Assembly: GCA_963759055.1 (NCBI GenBank)
Contig: CAVWYD010000009.1
Location: 102,957 to 166,956 of the forward strand
Length of the DNA stretch: 64,000 nt
From: Thiosocius sp963759055
GTDB lineage: Bacteria; Pseudomonadota; Gammaproteobacteria; Chromatiales; Chromatiaceae
Direction of reading: 5' to 3'
In this document: in pieces, positions 9,130 to 18,360 of the stretch
Numbering within the stretch: position 1 is the stretch's first letter
How the letters are laid out: each line of letters begins with the position of its first letter
Notes under the pieces: generated by a model
What the model saw: the letters and a program-made list of their open reading frames with translations, nothing else
The model's database searches: none
What the model was told of the DNA's origin: nothing
Translations under genes and position numbers: made by a program

Positions 9130-10626
9130 CTACATTTTTACCTTGCTGCGCCGCAGCAGAAATTCGGCGAGCAGGGGGACCGGGCGCCCGGTTGCTCCTT
9201 TATTTTCGCCGGAATTCCAGGCTGTGCCCGCGATATCCAGGTGTGCCCATTTGAACGACTTGGTAAAGCGTGACAGGAAACAGGCGGCGGTGATGGTCCC
9301 TGCACCCTTTCCTCCAATGTTGGCCATGTCCGCAAAATTACTGTCGAGCTGGGCCTGATATTCTTCCCACAGTGGCAGGCGCCAGGTCCGGTCGCCACAC
9401 CCGGTGCCGGCCTCCTGCAGTTCATCGGCCAGCTTGTCGTCATTTGCCATCAGTCCGCTTGCCTGATTGCCGAGTGCCACGATGCAGGCACCGGTGAGCG
9501 TTGCGATGTCGATCACCGCTGCCGGATCGAAACGTTCCGTGTAGGTCAGTGCATCGCAAAGGATCAGGCGACCCTCGGCATCGGTGTTCAGGATCTCGAT
9601 TGTCTGACCGGACATCGATGTGACGATGTCGCCCGGTTTGTTGGCGTCGCCATCCGGCAGGTTCTCGGAACTGGGGATGACGCCGACCACATTGATCGGA
9701 AGGTCGAGTTCGACACAGGCCGCGATAGCACCGAGCACACTGGCTCCACCGCACATATCGTATTTCATCTCATCCATGTTGGGTGACGGTTTGATCGAGA
9801 TGCCGCCGGCGTCGAATGTCAGACCCTTGCCCACCAGTGCGACAGGCTTGGATCCGGCTTTTCCTCCCTTGTATTCGAGGACGATCAGTTTGGCCTCCTG
9901 ACGGCTGCCGCGTGATACGGAGAGCAGAGAGCCCATGCCAAGCTTCTGCATCTGGTTCTCGTTGAGTACGGACACCTTCAGCTTGCGTTTGCCCCGGCCG
10001 AGTGCCTGAGCCTGCTCTGCGAGGTAAGTGGGTGTACAGACGTTGCCAGGCAGGTTGGCGAGATCCCTGGCCAAGCTGCTGCCGATCCCTATCGCGCGAC
10101 CGTGTTCGGCGGCACGTGTTCCGGCGTTCTGCTGCGCCCGTGACTGTGCCAGAAAAGCCACCCGCTTGAGCGGACGTTTCGGTGGTTTCGATTCGCTCTT
10201 GCATTGATCGAAACGGTAGGTGGCCGATTCGGCCGCCTTCACGGCCTCGCGGACCAATCTGTAGGTGAGGTCATCGTCGGCCTTATTCGGCAGCAATACG
10301 AGACAATCGGCGGCGCCTGATGTCTCCAGTTGCGCAAACGCCGGCAGCAGTGCGAGTCCGAATTGCGTCGCGTTGAACGATTTGGGTTCGCCCAGCCCAA
10401 CCAGGAGAATGCGGACGGCTGCGCAGCCCTCCAGCTCGTAAAGCATCTGAGTCTGACCGATATCGCCGGCAAAATCCTGGCGTTTCAGGATTCTCTTGAT
10501 CTGCCCGCCAAGCGCCTCATCGAGTGAATCGCCCAACGGAGTGAGGTGGTTCTTGCTATGCACCCCTACCACCAGGCAGGCGGCTCTCAACTTTTCTGCA
10601 GCACCGAGTTTGCAGCTGTATTCCAT
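9130..10626 (-). CDS. pepA: Cytosol (leucyl) aminopeptidase PepA
   Basis: PepA is a hexameric two-metal M17 aminopeptidase that removes N-terminal residues; in E. coli it also binds DNA at xer sites. The 498-residue protein has the N-terminal macro-like domain, then the catalytic domain with LVGKGLTFDAGGISIKPS, DMCGGASVLGA, and the family signature NTDAEGRLILCDALTY. The C-terminus includes GGKGAGTITAACFLSRF and WAHLDIAGTAWNS. It is transcribed away from lptF with 121 bases between the two start codons, the classic divergent pepA/lptF arrangement. Confidence 0.97.
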   Translation of the reverse strand: MEYSCKLGAAEKLRAACLVVGVHSKNHLTPLGDSLDEALGGQIKRILKRQDFAGDIGQTQMLYELEGCAAVRILLVGLGEPKSFNATQFGLALLPAFAQLETSGAADCLVLLPNKADDDLTYRLVREAVKAAESATYRFDQCKSESKPPKRPLKRVAFLAQSRAQQNAGTRAAEHGRAIGIGSSLARDLANLPGNVCTPTYLAEQAQALGRGKRKLKVSVLNENQMQKLGMGSLLSVSRGSRQEAKLIVLEYKGGKAGSKPVALVGKGLTFDAGGISIKPSPNMDEMKYDMCGGASVLGAIAACVELDLPINVVGVIPSSENLPDGDANKPGDIVTSMSGQTIEILNTDAEGRLILCDALTYTERFDPAAVIDIATLTGACIVALGNQASGLMANDDKLADELQEAGTGCGDRTWRLPLWEEYQAQLDSNFADMANIGGKGAGTITAACFLSRFTKSFKWAHLDIAGTAWNSGENKGATGRPVPLLAEFLLRRSKVKM

Positions 10627-10747
10627 GGGTTCCCTCGAGTGATCGGATTACGCAGCCAGCAGTGCTTTCGCTTGCTGTCTGTTGGCGGTATGGTTCGACG
10701 TTGTCGTCCGGACAGAGTGTAACGAATCGGGAGAGCAAAGGAAGTAC

Positions 10748-11848
10748 ATGGGGGTCATCGACCGACTATTGCTGCGCGAGATTCTCAAGACCCTGTTCGT
10801 GGTTTTGCTTGTTCTGGCCGTGGTGTTGCTATCGAATACCCTCGTGCGCTATCTCGGTATGGCTGCCAGCGGTGCGCTGGGGACTAACGTGCTGTTGCTC
10901 GTCGTCGGTCTGGAACTGGTCAAGGCGCTTGGTCTGATTATCCCGCCAGCCTTTTTCTTTTCGGTGCTTTGGGTGCTGGGGCGGATGTACCGGGACAGCG
11001 AGATGGTCGCTCTGGCGGCGTCCGGATTTGGGCATGCACGTATCTTCCGAGCGGTGCTTTTTGCTGCTGTCCCGCTGGCCCTTCTGGTTGCGGTGCTGGT
11101 GATGGAAGTCCTGCCCTGGGCAAAGGGTCGGGTGTCGGCGCTGAAGGCCGATCAGGCCAATTCTGCAGACATCTCGGGTGTGCGTGCGGGGCGCTTCAAC
11201 GAATTCAGTCGCGGTGGGCTGGTCGTGTATACCGAGCGGCTGTCGGAAGACGGTTTCAAACTGGAAGGGGTTTTCGTTCAGGACCGTCAGCAGGGCAGGC
11301 TGGGTCTGGTGACCGCAGAGAACGCCTATCAGACCACTGATCCGGAAACGGGCGAACGCTTCGTCATCCTGACCAATGGCCACCGTTACGAGGGGACGCC
11401 GGGCGAGCTCGAATACACGGTGGGCCGCTTTGAGGAATATGCGGTCCGGATACCCGAAATCGGAGCACTTGGTTACGAACTGTCGCGCAGCGCCAAATCC
11501 TGGCAGGCGCTTCTGGCTTCCAACGATCCGCAGGATCGCGCCGAATTTCAGTATCGCTTGTCGGTACCCCTCGCCTTGCTGGCGTTCGCGGTGCTGGCGG
11601 TGCCGCTCGCCCGATCGCCACCACGGTCTGGCATCTATGGGCGACTGACCTTCGCCGTGTTGCTGTATTTCACCTTTTTCAATCTGCAACGCGTCGCAGA
11701 ACGCTGGCTTGAAACCAATGTGGTTCCTGCCTGGCTGGGCATGTGGTGGCTGCCGATGCTGATGCTTGTGGTAGCAGGCGCCATCATGGTGTTGGATTCC
11801 AACTGGTTCTGGGTTCACCGGCCTCGCTGGATGGTGCGACGCGCATGA
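10748..11848 (+). CDS. lptF: LPS export permease LptF
   Basis: LptF is one of the two membrane subunits of the LptB2FG transporter, which extracts lipopolysaccharide from the inner membrane. The ATG at 10748 (MGVIDRLLLREILKTLFVVL) is chosen because AAGGAAG lies just upstream; longer readings add unconserved residues. Hydrophobic segments near residues 15-35, 50-75 and 98-120 precede a large periplasmic jellyroll region (about 125-265), followed by three more C-terminal membrane segments (about 270-355), the six-helix topology of the family. It overlaps lptG by an ATGA junction. Confidence 0.93.
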   Translation: MGVIDRLLLREILKTLFVVLLVLAVVLLSNTLVRYLGMAASGALGTNVLLLVVGLELVKALGLIIPPAFFFSVLWVLGRMYRDSEMVALAASGFGHARIFRAVLFAAVPLALLVAVLVMEVLPWAKGRVSALKADQANSADISGVRAGRFNEFSRGGLVVYTERLSEDGFKLEGVFVQDRQQGRLGLVTAENAYQTTDPETGERFVILTNGHRYEGTPGELEYTVGRFEEYAVRIPEIGALGYELSRSAKSWQALLASNDPQDRAEFQYRLSVPLALLAFAVLAVPLARSPPRSGIYGRLTFAVLLYFTFFNLQRVAERWLETNVVPAWLGMWWLPMLMLVVAGAIMVLDSNWFWVHRPRWMVRRA

Positions 11849-12915
11849 GACTGACACTGTTCGAACGCTATATCGCGACCACCATGTTCAAGGCCACCAC
11901 CATGACACTTGTGGTGTTGGTCATTTTGCTGATTTTCTTCGGTCTGATTGACGAGATGGACGACGTCGGCCGTGGTGACTACGGGCTTGGTGATGCCTTC
12001 ATGGTCGCCGTTTTGTCCGCCCCGAGGTATATCTTCGAGGTTTTTCCGGTTGCCGCCCTGATCGGCAGCCTGGTTGGCCTGGGTTCCATGGGTGCGCATG
12101 GCGAGTTGATCGCCATGCGTGGCTCGGGTTTCTCGTTACGCCAGATCGTGCTTGCGGTGATGAAGGCCGGTCTCGTCATGATGCTACTGGTGTTTCTGTT
12201 CGGTGAACTTGTGGCACCGGCCAGCGAACAATGGGGTGAACAGCATCGTACGGAAAAGATGCAAAAGAAGGTCACCCTGAAATCCCGTTACGGCTTCTGG
12301 GCCCGCGACGGTCGCGCCTTCGTCAACATCCGCAGCATTCTTCCCGGTGCACGTCTGGAGGATATCTATGTCTACGAGTTTGACGAGAGCAAGCGCCTTA
12401 CCCTGGCAACCCACGCCGAACGCGCGGAGCATCGGGGTGATCATTGGTTGATGTTCAGCATCCGTCAGAGCGAGATCGCTGAGACCGGTATCGGTGAGCG
12501 CCAGCTGGACCAGGCGCGCTGGGACTCGTTGCTGGACCCCGGTTTGCTGAGCGCGATCGTGATAGAGCCGACCATGCTGCCGATCAATGAGCTTTACAAT
12601 TACATCCGCGTGATGCGTGAAAACGGCCAGTCCGCCACCGACTATGAGGTCGCCTTCTGGGGCAAACTCGCGACCCCCCTGGCGACCCTGGTCATGCTTT
12701 TTATCACGGTGCCATTCGTGCTGGGTCACCAACGATTCGTGAGCATGGGTCAGCGTATCTTTCTTGGCGTCATGCTGGGCATGGCGTTTTATATGCTGAA
12801 CCGCGGGATGTCCTACGTGGCGGTGGTCTACGATCTAAACCCGGTTGTAAGTGCGCTGATACCGGCCGGCGCTTTTCTGGCGATGGGCCTGTATATGCTC
12901 AGAGGAGCTCGTTGA
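11845..12915 (+). CDS. lptG: LPS export permease LptG
   Basis: LptG partners LptF and LptB in lipopolysaccharide extraction. The start MRLTLFERYIATTMFK at 11845 overlaps the lptF stop (ATGA), which fixes it. The 356-residue product has three N-terminal membrane helices (VLVILLIFFGLIDEMDDV region and the next two), a periplasmic domain (KVTLKSRYGFWARDGRAFVN, about residues 145-165 onward) and C-terminal helices including LGVMLGMAFYMLNRGMSYVA. Coupling to lptF suggests one-to-one synthesis of the two half-transporters. Confidence 0.95.
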   Translation: MRLTLFERYIATTMFKATTMTLVVLVILLIFFGLIDEMDDVGRGDYGLGDAFMVAVLSAPRYIFEVFPVAALIGSLVGLGSMGAHGELIAMRGSGFSLRQIVLAVMKAGLVMMLLVFLFGELVAPASEQWGEQHRTEKMQKKVTLKSRYGFWARDGRAFVNIRSILPGARLEDIYVYEFDESKRLTLATHAERAEHRGDHWLMFSIRQSEIAETGIGERQLDQARWDSLLDPGLLSAIVIEPTMLPINELYNYIRVMRENGQSATDYEVAFWGKLATPLATLVMLFITVPFVLGHQRFVSMGQRIFLGVMLGMAFYMLNRGMSYVAVVYDLNPVVSALIPAGAFLAMGLYMLRGAR

Positions 12916-12927
12916 GCCGGGCGGCCC

Positions 12928-13380
12928 TCAGCTTTTTCTCACCATCACCAGTCGTGTGTTGCTGATGCGGTCGTGCCAGGCGAGACCATCGCGATCGAAC
13001 AGAATCCATAGGTACCCCAGGCCAAGCGTCAGCATGGACAGCATCGCCGCGAAGCAGCGGGTCAATGACTGACGCAGAGTCACCTCGGTGCCCGCACCGC
13101 TGAGCAGTTTCAGTCGCCATGCACGCATCCCGAGCGTCTGTCCCCCGTGCATCCAGAACCAGCTGAAAAAGACCATGGGCGACAGTATTGCGTAGAGCTG
13201 CAGCATCAGGTGACTGCCCTCGCTTCCGGCCCCGACGAACGTGTCAACGGTGACTCCCAGCAACCACAAAGCCGCAACCAGCCAGCTGTCGTAGAAAATG
13301 GCGGCCAGTCGGCGCCAGAGTCCGGGGACTGCCGCGTTGTCGATATTGCTTTGCATGTCTTTGGAGGGGAAATGCTGCAT
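12928..13380 (-). CDS. RDD family membrane protein
   Basis: The 150-residue protein has the RDD signature near the N-terminus (LWRRLAAIFYDSWLVAALWL, with Arg and Asp inside the first helix). Two more membrane segments follow (LMLQLYAILSPMVFFSWFW; CFAAMLSMLTLGLGYLWILF) and the C-terminal WHDRISNTRLV typical of the family. RDD proteins are small integral membrane proteins of mostly unknown function, often beside lptG and pepA in gammaproteobacteria. Two ATGs (13380 and 13356) are possible and neither has a strong ribosome site. It converges on lptG with a 12-base gap. Confidence 0.88.
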   Translation of the reverse strand: MQHFPSKDMQSNIDNAAVPGLWRRLAAIFYDSWLVAALWLLGVTVDTFVGAGSEGSHLMLQLYAILSPMVFFSWFWMHGGQTLGMRAWRLKLLSGAGTEVTLRQSLTRCFAAMLSMLTLGLGYLWILFDRDGLAWHDRISNTRLVMVRKS

Positions 13381-13618
13381 GACGCGTGAAGTGGTTGTCA
13401 GATTTCGTGATCGTGCGCTCGACCGAAGGTCGGTTACGCCATTTCAAATGACTGATTTATATCGATTTTAATGTCGTTTTCTAGGGAAATTACCCGGAAC
13501 CTTCAGGATTGCTCCTAATAGCTGCGCTTGTGCCGGGCGACATACATTCGGTCCCAGTAGCTCCAGCTGACAAACGGCGCAGACCGTATGCAGCGGGCGA
13601 AATCTACTGGAGGGAAGA

Positions 13619-13975
13619 ATGGAGCAGACACGCAGTGGGCGCAAGGCGATTTCACTGGATGCGGTGATTGGCTGCGCGCGGTTTGGTTTGATTCGGGGGC
13701 GGATTATCGAGCTCGGGCTGAATTCGATCTATGTCAAGGCGGCGACCAGTATCGTGCCTATCGGCGCGGAGGTCACGGTCACCTTTCAGCCGGGCGATGG
13801 GGTCTGCAGTGACTGTCTGAGCGTGAAGGGTCGGGTGACCCACCAGAGCCCGCAGGGCTTCGGGGTCGAGCTTGATTCGCCTGATCCAAAGTGTCGCGAG
13901 TTTCTGAGGCGGAATTTGCTGGTGTTTCCGCGCCGGGCGCGAATGAAGACTGCGGCCGAATTGCGAGCCATTTGA
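13619..13975 (+). CDS. PilZ-like domain protein
   Basis: This 118-residue soluble protein starts at an ATG preceded by GGAGG. Its pattern of a short basic N-terminus, beta segments (IRGRIIELGLNSIYVKA; GAEVTVTFQPGD), a conserved LSVKGRVTHQSPQGFGVELD and a closing helix resembles the PilZ beta-barrel. The RxxxR and (D/N)xSxxG residues that bind cyclic di-GMP are not intact, so it may be a degenerate, non-binding PilZ. Its position ahead of a sensor kinase and near a GGDEF gene fits a signalling role, which is inference. Confidence 0.5.
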   Translation: MEQTRSGRKAISLDAVIGCARFGLIRGRIIELGLNSIYVKAATSIVPIGAEVTVTFQPGDGVCSDCLSVKGRVTHQSPQGFGVELDSPDPKCREFLRRNLLVFPRRARMKTAAELRAI

Positions 13976-14035
13976 TCATTGCTTCGGTTTTCCCGGCCCT
14001 TCAGGGGGCGTTGAGAGCCGGCTATTCTTGCTAAG

Positions 14036-16663
14036 TTGGTGAAACGCGTATTCCGGGGCGATAATTCGCCCAGGTTTACCACCGGGGCAAGATCTATCAG
14101 CAAGCGGTCGCTGTCACGAAGACTCCTGCGCAGGATACCCATACCTGTGTTGGCGCTCGCCTTTGGTCTGCTGACCGGCCTGGTCCTGTGGGTCGTGGTG
14201 GATAGGATCCAGACCCGCGCACTCAGTCATATCTTTGATCAGGCACTCGAGAGCCAACTGGATCAGCAGGCCCGCGAGTCTTTGATCCGTTTCGACGAAT
14301 ATCGCCGGTCTTTCACCTATTTTGCGGGCCTGATATCAACTCATCGGCGCATGGCCGATTATCTCGACCCGATCATCTGGAGCCGCCGATCGCAGCAGAT
14401 CGTGCGCTACGATGCCCGCAATCCTCCGAGTTGGCTGCCTGAAGACCCGGTTTGGCAGGGCGGGGTCAGTCCGGGACATTTTCTGTTGACGGATCGGGCG
14501 GGAGGGGTTCGCGAGCATTACAGCCCGTTGGGCCAAGATCTGCCAGAGAGTTTGCGTGGCGAGCCCAAAGGACAGCTGTCGGTAGGGGCGGGCCGCTCCT
14601 ATGTCACGGTTCTGAACAACGAACCCTGGCTGATCGTGTCAGAAAACACCGAGGACAATGCACGTACCCCCATGGGCAGCGTGGTCCTCCTGGTTCCGCT
14701 GAACAGCGCGTTTCTCGCCGCCTCGCAGCAGTTCGTCAAATCGACTAACAATGTGGTCGCTATCCTCGACCCGGAGGCTCAGCGCATCCTGTCCAGCAGC
14801 AGTTCAGACGCGGTTCCGGCCGGGCTGGCTCTGGCGGCCCTGCAAAAGGGTTATCTGGTGACTGCGCAGTCCTTTTTCGATTATGAGGATTTCGATCTCA
14901 ACCTGTTGTTTGCGACTCTGTTGCCGCGCGCTTCGTTTGAGCAGACTGGGCAGCAGGTACTTGAGCTCGAACGCCGTCAGCGTCTGATCGGGGCTGCCGT
15001 CATCATCGTCGCTTTCGTTCTGCTTTTTTTGTTGCTGTCGAGTCGAATCAGCCGGCTGCTCAGACGCATATCCAACCTGTCCAGGAGGGCCCTGGAGATA
15101 CCCGGCGCGGAACTCGACCAGCGCGGTAACCAGCTGCTGATACTGGAAGACTGGATCCGGGACTTCCTCAAACTGGTGATGCGGGCACGCGAAGAGATGC
15201 GGCGTCAGCACGAGACTGAACTGCTCGAGACAGAAAAGCTCAGGGTGGCGGTGATGGAGGCATCCCTGGATTCAATTGTTACAGTCGACGGACGCGGCGC
15301 CATTATCGACTTCAATCCGACCGCGCAGGAAACCTTCGATTATCGCCACGAAGAAGCGGTGGGGCGTTCCTTCAGCGACCTCGTGGTCGCACCAAAATGG
15401 CAGAAGACCTTCGAGCGCCTGCTGTATCTGTCTCTGGCGGGGGCAGAACAGGGCGCGCCTCTGCAGCGCATCGAGATGCAGGCCGTGGCCCGCGACGGAC
15501 GTATCTTTCCGGTCGAATTGTCTATCAAGCCGGTGTCTCTGGAGGAGCGCATGGTTTTCACGCTCTATCTGCGGGATATCGCGGAACGCAAGGTGCGCGA
15601 GGCCGAGATTCGCAGTCTGGCAGCTTTTCCCAGCGAGAGTCCGATACCGGTGCTGCGTATCAACGGCCGGGGTGTTATCAGTTATGCCAATCAACCGAGC
15701 GCGCCACTGCTCAAGCACTGGGGATGCCGGCCCCTGCAGACGCTGCCGGTATACTGGCGCGACCGTGTCGAAGCCGTCCTCGCCAGCGGTTCGACGAGCG
15801 AACTGGAGGTAGCGACCGACGACGGTATTTTCTCGCTGCTGATGGCGCCGGTTGCAGAACTGGATTATGTGAACGTCTATGCGCGTGATATCACCACTGA
15901 GCGGGTTGCCGAGGAAGAGCTCAAACGGCGTCAGAATGAGCTGGTGCACGTGACCCGGTTGAGCAACATGGGTGAGATGGCGACCGGCATAGCCCATGAG
16001 CTCAATCAACCTTTGTCCGCCATCGTCAATTTTGCGAACGGTTGCGCGCGGCGCCTGCGTATGGACATTGGCGGCAAGGACGAACTGCTGCACGCCCTGG
16101 GCCAGATATCTGCACAGGCAGGAAGGGCAGGCGAGATCATCAAGCGGCTGCGCGGGATGGTCACCCGACGTCAGCCGGTACGTGAGGTCGCCGACCTGAA
16201 TGTGTTGGCGCGCGAAGTTTGTTCGTTCATCAGCCATGACCTGACCCGGCAGGAGTTGGCGATCGAGCGCCGTCTCTCGAAGCAAGCATTATGGGTGCGC
16301 GTTGATTCCGTCCAGATCGAACAGGTTCTCCTAAACCTGTTGCGTAATTCGTTGGACGCATTGACCGAGCTGCCGGCACAGGAGCGCCATCTTGTCATCG
16401 AGTCCGGCGTGCAGCCGGATGGCATGGTGTTCGTCGCGGTTAAGGACAATGGCCCAGGTATCAGTACTGGCGCCATGGAACATCTTTTCGATCCATTCTT
16501 CAGCACGAAGGAGAGCGGAATGGGCATGGGACTGGCCATCAGTCAGACCATCATGACAAACCATCATGGTAAGATCAGGGCAGACTCCTGGCCGGGGAAG
16601 GGAAGCGCATTCACCATCGAGCTTCCACCGAGTGTAGAGGCCGTTGTCAGCGCTGCATCATGA
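14036..16663 (+). CDS. Membrane PAS-domain sensor histidine kinase (FixL/DctB-like)
   Basis: This 875-residue kinase has a first membrane helix at about residues 35-57 (VLALAFGLLTGLVLWVVV), a large periplasmic sensor region to about 315, and a second helix (LIGAAVIIVAFVLLFLLL). Two PAS-like domains follow (from about 405, MEASLDSIVTVDGRGAIIDF; and from about 530), the first ending in a PAC-like LYLRDIAERKV. The kinase core has an H-box GIAHELNQPLSA with His654, an N-box EQVLLNLLRNSLDAL, DNGPGIS and FDPFFSTKESGMGMGLAIS. There is no ATG near the start; TTG 14036 or GTG 14039 is used, without an obvious ribosome site. It ends 3 bases before its response-regulator partner. The signal is unknown. 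Confidence 0.9.
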   Translation: MVKRVFRGDNSPRFTTGARSISKRSLSRRLLRRIPIPVLALAFGLLTGLVLWVVVDRIQTRALSHIFDQALESQLDQQARESLIRFDEYRRSFTYFAGLISTHRRMADYLDPIIWSRRSQQIVRYDARNPPSWLPEDPVWQGGVSPGHFLLTDRAGGVREHYSPLGQDLPESLRGEPKGQLSVGAGRSYVTVLNNEPWLIVSENTEDNARTPMGSVVLLVPLNSAFLAASQQFVKSTNNVVAILDPEAQRILSSSSSDAVPAGLALAALQKGYLVTAQSFFDYEDFDLNLLFATLLPRASFEQTGQQVLELERRQRLIGAAVIIVAFVLLFLLLSSRISRLLRRISNLSRRALEIPGAELDQRGNQLLILEDWIRDFLKLVMRAREEMRRQHETELLETEKLRVAVMEASLDSIVTVDGRGAIIDFNPTAQETFDYRHEEAVGRSFSDLVVAPKWQKTFERLLYLSLAGAEQGAPLQRIEMQAVARDGRIFPVELSIKPVSLEERMVFTLYLRDIAERKVREAEIRSLAAFPSESPIPVLRINGRGVISYANQPSAPLLKHWGCRPLQTLPVYWRDRVEAVLASGSTSELEVATDDGIFSLLMAPVAELDYVNVYARDITTERVAEEELKRRQNELVHVTRLSNMGEMATGIAHELNQPLSAIVNFANGCARRLRMDIGGKDELLHALGQISAQAGRAGEIIKRLRGMVTRRQPVREVADLNVLAREVCSFISHDLTRQELAIERRLSKQALWVRVDSVQIEQVLLNLLRNSLDALTELPAQERHLVIESGVQPDGMVFVAVKDNGPGISTGAMEHLFDPFFSTKESGMGMGLAISQTIMTNHHGKIRADSWPGKGSAFTIELPPSVEAVVSAAS

Positions 16664-16666
16664 ACC

Positions 16667-17296
16667 ATGACTGATTCTCCTCTCACAAAAGCTACCGTGT
16701 TCGTGGTCGATGACGATCAGGCGATGCGGAATTCGCTCAAATGGTTGATTGAATCGGTTGGCGTTTCGGTTGAGAGCTTTTCATCCGCCGACGATTTTCT
16801 GGTTCAGTACCAGCCTGGCCGTGCCGGTTGCCTGGTGCTGGATGTGCGCATGCCGGGAATGAGTGGGCTCGAATTGCTGGAGCACCTTGCGGAGCGGAAT
16901 GTACATATTCCAGCCGTCATTATTACCGGCCATGGCGATGTGCCAATGGCAGTGCGTGCGATGAAGAGCGGCGCCATCGATTTCATCGAAAAGCCATTCA
17001 ATGACGAAGCCCTTTTGGACGCGATACGCCGCGCGATCGTGTTTGAGGAACAGCAGCGCAGCCTTCATTCGGAACACGTACAGATCCAGGATCGCCTGTC
17101 ACACCTGACGCCGCGCGAGCATGAGGTGATGGCAATGGTCACAGAAGGCAAGTCCAACAAGGAGATTGCCAATACGCTGGGCGTTTCCGCCAAGACCATC
17201 GAGGCGCACCGCGCGCGCGTGATGGAGAAGATGCAGGCTGGATCGCTCGCCGAACTGGTGCGCATGGCTCTGGCCACGAACGGTAACGATCATTAA
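16667..17296 (+). CDS. FixJ-family two-component response regulator
   Basis: The 209-residue protein pairs an N-terminal receiver (VFVVDDDQAMRNSLKWL; phosphoacceptor Asp59 in LVLDVRMPGMSGLELL; Lys109 in DFIEKPF) with a C-terminal LuxR-type helix-turn-helix (LTPREHEVMAMVTEGKSNKE, then VSAKTIEAHRARVMEKM). It is directly downstream of the sensor kinase and almost certainly its cognate regulator, acting as a DNA-binding transcription activator. Its target promoters cannot be told from the window. Confidence 0.95.
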   Translation: MTDSPLTKATVFVVDDDQAMRNSLKWLIESVGVSVESFSSADDFLVQYQPGRAGCLVLDVRMPGMSGLELLEHLAERNVHIPAVIITGHGDVPMAVRAMKSGAIDFIEKPFNDEALLDAIRRAIVFEEQQRSLHSEHVQIQDRLSHLTPREHEVMAMVTEGKSNKEIANTLGVSAKTIEAHRARVMEKMQAGSLAELVRMALATNGNDH

Positions 17297-17322
17297 CCCG
17301 GCATATTGGGTGGCCGGGTTAA
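17293..17322. terminator. Hairpin between convergent regulator and GGDEF genes
   Basis: TTAACCCGGC at 17293-17302 and GCCGGGTTAA at 17313-17322 form a perfect 10-bp stem with a 10-base loop in the 41-base gap between two convergent genes. The stem begins inside the stop codon region of the regulator. There is no strong T-run on either side, so its efficiency is uncertain, but position and symmetry suit a bidirectional terminator. Confidence 0.7.
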
Positions 17323-17337
17323 TACTGCCCGAAAGCG

Positions 17338-18348
17338 CTACCCGACGGCACGCGCACCGTTGACGGACCCCTGGTCATTGTCGTGCTCGGCATGTCTTTT
17401 GCGCTTATGCTCGTACATCAGGGTGTCGGCTTCTGCCATCAGTTGCGCCATATCCGCGTGGCGGGCCGCATCGAAAGCTACCGCGCCAACACTGAAGACA
17501 ATATCGTAGCCCCGCTGGGCCTGCCGGTTGTGGTCGTCGACCGACTGTTGCAGGCGATCCAGGGTGCTGTTCAGTTCGTCGCTGCCCGAATTGGTCAGCA
17601 GCACGGCAAATTCGTCCCCGCCGAGTCTCGCCACCACATCGGATTCACGAAAACTCTGTTTCAACAGCTGGGCAAAACTGGTCAGCGCGCGATCCCCTTC
17701 TGCATGGCCGAAACGATCGTTGATCTGCTTGAACCAATCGAGGTCGAAAAACAGCATTGACGCGGGCTTGTCAAGCCGCCGGCACAGGTTTAGCGCATGT
17801 AGCGAGAGCGTCTCAAAACCGCGTCGATTCGACAACATCGTCAATTCGTCCATGGTCGCCAACTGCACGGCAGCGAGTTCCTGCTCGGCCATGCGCGCCA
17901 GGTCGCTCAGCAATGCCAGGTCGTCCTCGCTGAATTCACGCGGCTCACGGTCGATAATGCACAGCGTGCCAAGCTTGCTGCCGTTGGGCACGGTAAGCGG
18001 GCAGCCGGCATAAAAGCGGATATGTGGGTCATTCGTTACCAGGGGATTGTCGTTAAACCTCTTGTCTTCGGCTGCGTCGGGCACCAGGAAGACGCCGTCA
18101 CCCAGAATGGCATGGCCGCAAAATGAGATGTCACGCGAGGTTTCGGTGGCACTCAATCCCTGACAGGATTTGAACCATTGGCGATTTTCATCGACCAGAC
18201 TGACCAGGGCTATGGGTACGCCAAAAAGGCGTTTCGCCAACCGGGTCAGTCGGTCGAAGCGTTCTTCGGGTGATGAATCCAGGATGTTCAGCGTGCGCAA
18301 GGTCTCTATACGCGTCGCTTCGTCTGCCGGTTTTTCGGGGGTCTGCAT
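17338..18348 (-). CDS. Diguanylate cyclase with GAF sensor domain
   Basis: The protein (about 336 residues) has an N-terminal GAF domain (about 10-160: FDRLTRLAKRLFGVPIALVS, FYAGCPLTVPNGSKLGTLCI) and a C-terminal GGDEF domain (about 170-325). The active-site loop is intact (ARLGGDEFAV), and an RxxD inhibitory site (RESD) sits five residues before it, as in feedback-controlled cyclases. It should make cyclic di-GMP in the cytoplasm in response to a ligand or redox cue. The ATG at 18348 is preferred because AGGAT lies just upstream; a TTG at 18360 is also open. Confidence 0.93.
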   Translation of the reverse strand: MQTPEKPADEATRIETLRTLNILDSSPEERFDRLTRLAKRLFGVPIALVSLVDENRQWFKSCQGLSATETSRDISFCGHAILGDGVFLVPDAAEDKRFNDNPLVTNDPHIRFYAGCPLTVPNGSKLGTLCIIDREPREFSEDDLALLSDLARMAEQELAAVQLATMDELTMLSNRRGFETLSLHALNLCRRLDKPASMLFFDLDWFKQINDRFGHAEGDRALTSFAQLLKQSFRESDVVARLGGDEFAVLLTNSGSDELNSTLDRLQQSVDDHNRQAQRGYDIVFSVGAVAFDAARHADMAQLMAEADTLMYEHKRKRHAEHDNDQGSVNGARAVG

Positions 18349-18360
18349 TGTGATCCTCAA

